Shown piece by piece: positions 61,386 to 64,000 of a DNA stretch of 64,000 nt. This stretch comes from Lachnospiraceae bacterium (GTDB lineage: Bacteria > Bacillota > Clostridia > Lachnospirales > Lachnospiraceae): the NCBI GenBank assembly GCA_024403615.1, contig JAKSRM010000003.1, forward strand, positions 62,001 to 126,000. The letters run 5' to 3'. The number at the start of each line of letters is the position of its first letter. The first letter of the stretch is position 1. The notes below the pieces were generated by a model. It made no database searches, was not told the origin of the DNA, and was given only the letters and a program-made list of their open reading frames with translations. The position numbers and the translations under genes are program-made.

Positions 61386-62771
61386 TTAAACAGTTTTTAT
61401 ATAATTCGACAGCAAGGATGGTACCAGAGCCTTCGTTCCGTGAAGTTTCGCCTGAATAATGCATCGTACGGATACCAATGGGGAGATTGGTGCAAATTCC
61501 AGTGGAGAAACTTTCATCAGATAGAACATAGCTGCCGCACTCTTTGCCAATTCGTTACATTTTCCAGAGAAGAAAACGTTTTTCTTTCCCAGACGCTGAA
61601 CCAGCTTATCGCCGACTTCATTAATGGCGCAATGACCTACTACCAGTACCTGGCCCTGAATAGCGTCGATTTCAGCTTCATCAAAGCCTTTGCCCATAAC
61701 CATGGTCCAGCCGCCTTTGCCATGGTGGTCATTATACAGAATCTGCAGCAAAGTCAGTGGATTATTGACGCAGCCTTCCTTACATGCACGCTCTTTTCCG
61801 TAAATCAGTTTTACATCTTCTGGGAAAGCATCATACAGATCCGTTGGATATTTCTCTGTGTACATTGAGATATCGCCATCAATTTCGATATCATCTAAAG
61901 ACTGAACGCCTTCGGAAAATCCTTTTTCTACTGCCAACTTCAGATGTGGTACATCCTCTAAGCCCAGGCCAAAGATTCTTGCGCCTACCATATCGGTCGC
62001 AACGACGTTCTTTCCTGCAACGATGACTTTCAGCGGTAATACGGCTTCGTCTGCAAGGGCGGTTACTGGATAATGTCCGTAAATGGTACCTTCCACGCCT
62101 TCAATCATCGTAAAGTCCGGCCGCAGATAGCTGAGTACATCTACCAGTTTGCTTCCCAGCATATAGTTATGGTCGAAACCTCGGTCGGACTGACGCGGGA
62201 ACGCCCACTGATTCTTTACGCCAAGAGTTACTCCGGCCATAGAATGGGTTTTTAATTTCGGCAGGGAAATGTATAAATTTTTATCGCGGTCTTTAATCAA
62301 ATTCTCAATAACAAAGTTTGCCATTTCAAAGGTGTTGCTTTGATACTCATCACTTCCCTTGAACTCATAAATCTGGCCTTTGTCTTCATCCAGATATACT
62401 GGAATGGCACCGGTTCGGCGACAAATAGCTGCATAGCCGGTTAATTCGTAAACGAGGCGGGTAAAATTACTTTGTGTGGAATTTTCGAAAAGATAAATCT
62501 TATTTGCGCCATGCTCTTTCCAATACTGGATGACAGCTTCTACAAACTCCGGCCGGGTATAGCAATAGGCTTTTCCGTCGATTCCGTTTGGCTTAATGTA
62601 AACGTTTTTGGATTCCTTTAATAAGGCCTCGCCGCCAGCGTCATCAAGAATGTCGTATACGACGTCCTTGATTTCCTTGCTCATTTCTTTCGACAGGGGC
62701 AGGAACTTGGTACGGCTTTCTTTTTGATAGTCGCTTGTTAAATGTTTTACATAAACTTTCGTATTTGTCAT
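61386..62771 (-). CDS. DUF362 domain protein
   Basis: The ATG at 62771 follows GGAGGAGGG by four bases, giving 461 residues (MTNTKVYVKHLTSDYQKESR). Domain blocks typical of DUF362: VYIKPNGIDG, LYISLPKLKTHSMAGVTLGV (about 165-184), VEGTIYGHYP and VVATDMVGARIFGLGLEDVP. No ferredoxin-type cysteine motif is attached, unlike many DUF362 proteins. Function is undefined in the family. Its place upstream of two MtaA-like genes hints at a corrinoid- or redox-linked role, an inference only. Confidence 0.82.
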   Translation of the reverse strand: MTNTKVYVKHLTSDYQKESRTKFLPLSKEMSKEIKDVVYDILDDAGGEALLKESKNVYIKPNGIDGKAYCYTRPEFVEAVIQYWKEHGANKIYLFENSTQSNFTRLVYELTGYAAICRRTGAIPVYLDEDKGQIYEFKGSDEYQSNTFEMANFVIENLIKDRDKNLYISLPKLKTHSMAGVTLGVKNQWAFPRQSDRGFDHNYMLGSKLVDVLSYLRPDFTMIEGVEGTIYGHYPVTALADEAVLPLKVIVAGKNVVATDMVGARIFGLGLEDVPHLKLAVEKGFSEGVQSLDDIEIDGDISMYTEKYPTDLYDAFPEDVKLIYGKERACKEGCVNNPLTLLQILYNDHHGKGGWTMVMGKGFDEAEIDAIQGQVLVVGHCAINEVGDKLVQRLGKKNVFFSGKCNELAKSAAAMFYLMKVSPLEFAPISPLVSVRCIIQAKLHGTKALVPSLLSNYIKTV

Positions 62772-62825
62772 TTTTCCCTCCTCCATTAATTTTTTTTATT
62801 GATTCAATTATACATTATGTACTTT

Positions 62826-63602
62826 TTATTTATTGCAAAAACTTAAGACGGTTTCCACGCTTTTCACGGTCAGTTCCACCCATGCTGGACGGAATCCGCT
62901 TTTAATTGCATTCCGCGCAGATTTCACATTGGACCATGCACAACAATAGAATGGAACTTTTCCTGCGTTTAAGACCTCAATTGCCAGACGACTGGTAAGA
63001 GCAGATGCGATTCCCTGTCTGCGGTATTCCGGCAAAACATCGATGCCAATCTGCCACATGGTATCGCAGTCCGCAGAGCAGCCTGCCAAGCCAACTAGTT
63101 TTCCATTATCATAGGCGCCTACACCCAGAACATCTAATTCCTTCCGTTCTTCACATAGAGCGTTGCTCCATTCCTTCACATATAGATCCGCAAAGTCTTT
63201 CGAGTGAAGGATTTTCAGCTCATAGTCGCAAGACAATTCTTTTAGAAAATTCATATTCGGCAGAAAATACTCCGCCATAAAACAAACCCGGTACCCGTCT
63301 TTTTGAAAGGCATCGTTTAACACATGCATATTCGGTGTTTCGAAGCAATGCTCTATCGGATACTTGTTGATATAGTCTGCAACGATGTCCTTATACGTCT
63401 CATCAATAGTCGCAACAATGTTGCTCCCATAAGAAATCAGATTGCACACATGGGGAAGATTTAAATATTTTCTGGCGTTAGGATTCGCCTTGGAAGATAC
63501 TATAACGTTCTCCTCTTTCGTGAAATCCTCCCATCTGCAATTTGCATCAATTGCAGACTGCTCCATCGCAATCTGCCAAATTGTTTTATTATCCATTTTC
63601 AT
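62826..63602 (-). CDS. GNAT family N-acetyltransferase
   Basis: 258 residues; the GNAT domain is in the C-terminal half, with VLPEYRRQGIASALTSRLAI (about 188-207) as the acetyl-CoA loop and CAWSNVKSARNAIKSGFRPA after it. The N-terminal half is unrelated in pattern and may be a second, degenerate acetyltransferase lobe. The nearest GGGGAGG lies 25 bases before the ATG at 63602, so the start (63602 or 63596) is not firmly fixed. Confidence 0.75.
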   Translation of the reverse strand: MKMDNKTIWQIAMEQSAIDANCRWEDFTKEENVIVSSKANPNARKYLNLPHVCNLISYGSNIVATIDETYKDIVADYINKYPIEHCFETPNMHVLNDAFQKDGYRVCFMAEYFLPNMNFLKELSCDYELKILHSKDFADLYVKEWSNALCEERKELDVLGVGAYDNGKLVGLAGCSADCDTMWQIGIDVLPEYRRQGIASALTSRLAIEVLNAGKVPFYCCAWSNVKSARNAIKSGFRPAWVELTVKSVETVLSFCNK

Positions 63603-63632
63603 TTGATTTTTTGCGAATGGTCAAACCTCCCC

Positions 63633-64000
63633 TTATTTTTCAAACATTTTAAGAAGCTTCATCTTCGTCTTTTCGTTCTTGCCACCGTACGGATGCTCGC
63701 GGAGCGGAAGATTCAGATGTGTTTTTCCCGTTAATACCGTCTGCGGGTGGGTGAATTCACGGAATCCCCACTCTCCATGATATGCGCCCATGCCGGAATG
63801 TCCCGTGCCGTTAAAAGGTACGCCTTTCACCATCATGTGGACGCAGACCTCGTTGATACAGCCACCTCCATACTGTTGCGTCTGCATCACACGGTTTGCC
63901 CACTTTTTGTTGTTGGTGAAAATATAGAGTGCCAGTGGATGCTCTCGTTGTGCCATGACATCGAGAATTTCATCGACTTGGCTGTCCTTAAACGGAACAA
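63633..64000 (-). CDS. Aldehyde dehydrogenase, C-terminal part only
   Basis: The minus-strand frame is open from the window edge (upstream part reads VPFKDSQVDEILDVMAQR) to a stop at 63633. LALYIFTNNKKWANRVMQ, GGGCINEVCVHM and GTGHSGMGAYHGEWGFREFT are the C-terminal features of class 3-like aldehyde dehydrogenases, which lack the longer tails of other classes. The catalytic Cys and NAD-binding part lie outside the window. The internal Met at 63956 is not the start. Confidence 0.88.
   Translation of the reverse strand, partial: VPFKDSQVDEILDVMAQREHPLALYIFTNNKKWANRVMQTQQYGGGCINEVCVHMMVKGVPFNGTGHSGMGAYHGEWGFREFTHPQTVLTGKTHLNLPLREHPYGGKNEKTKMKLLKMFEK

Overview
The window looks like chromosomal DNA of a low-to-moderate GC anaerobic Firmicute, most likely in Clostridia. 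Supporting signs are strong GGAGG-type ribosome binding sites, intrinsic terminators after many genes, many lipoproteins, Firmicute-type surface proteins, and a redox/catabolic gene set (Old-Yellow-Enzyme flavoproteins, UroD/MtaA-like proteins, DUF362, MATE pumps). No rRNA, tRNA, prophage or transposase was seen. The species cannot be named from the sequence alone.

Layout. 1-8.2 kb (minus strand): a surface-polysaccharide run (cell-wall-binding protein, Wzx-like flippase, acyltransferase 3, Wzy-like polymerase, two lipoproteins) behind a hydantoinase/oxoprolinase gene. 8.3-15.2 kb: a GH51 arabinofuranosidase and two tandem 809-residue surface proteins; a fragment of the arabinofuranosidase 3' end lies between the copies and marks an old tandem duplication. 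15.2-19.7 kb: sbcCD and an acetyltransferase. 19.7-25.2 kb: a complete sugar-type ABC importer, whose binding protein has both a lipobox and a C-terminal membrane helix, then a lipoprotein. 25.2-39.2 kb: single-gene metabolic and housekeeping functions (FAD oxidoreductase, UroD-like protein, MBL hydrolase, MFS and MATE transporters, NudC, amidohydrolase, flavoprotein, AlaX, esterases), interrupted by an AT-rich nuclease-like gene. 39.6-54.2 kb: two carboxylesterases, YbaK, an SPFH protein, two OYE/FadH-type reductases, YdcF, a FMN oxidoreductase, a PhlG/phloretin-hydrolase-like gene, and a Crp-regulator/binding-protein/permease set without an ATPase. 54.7-64 kb: acetyltransferase plus spermidine-synthase-like protein, arylamine N-acetyltransferase, an esterase, two tandem UroD/MtaA-like genes, DUF362, an acetyltransferase and the C-terminus of an aldehyde dehydrogenase.

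The most unusual structure is a family of three intergenic repeat arrays at 28.17-28.48, 39.28-39.56 and 54.36-54.61 kb. Each is built from 24-nt units at a strict 41-42 nt period. Each array has 3-5 units in the forward orientation, then a short centre, then 3 units in the reverse orientation, so the whole array is a segmented palindrome. Arrays 2 and 3 share the core TTGAGATATGTAC. Array 1 keeps the outer frame (CAAAATA...TATGTACC) but has a different core (TCACT). Array 1 abuts, and its last unit runs into, the 3' end of the nuclease-like gene. I do not recognise this as a named element. It is not a CRISPR, because orientation flips, the spacers are 16-18 nt and there are no cas genes.

Functionally the window suggests a gut- or plant-matter-associated anaerobe that handles arabinose-containing glycans and small ester or aromatic compounds. 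The ester/OYE/PhlG-like grouping is compatible with polyphenol breakdown, but that is inference.
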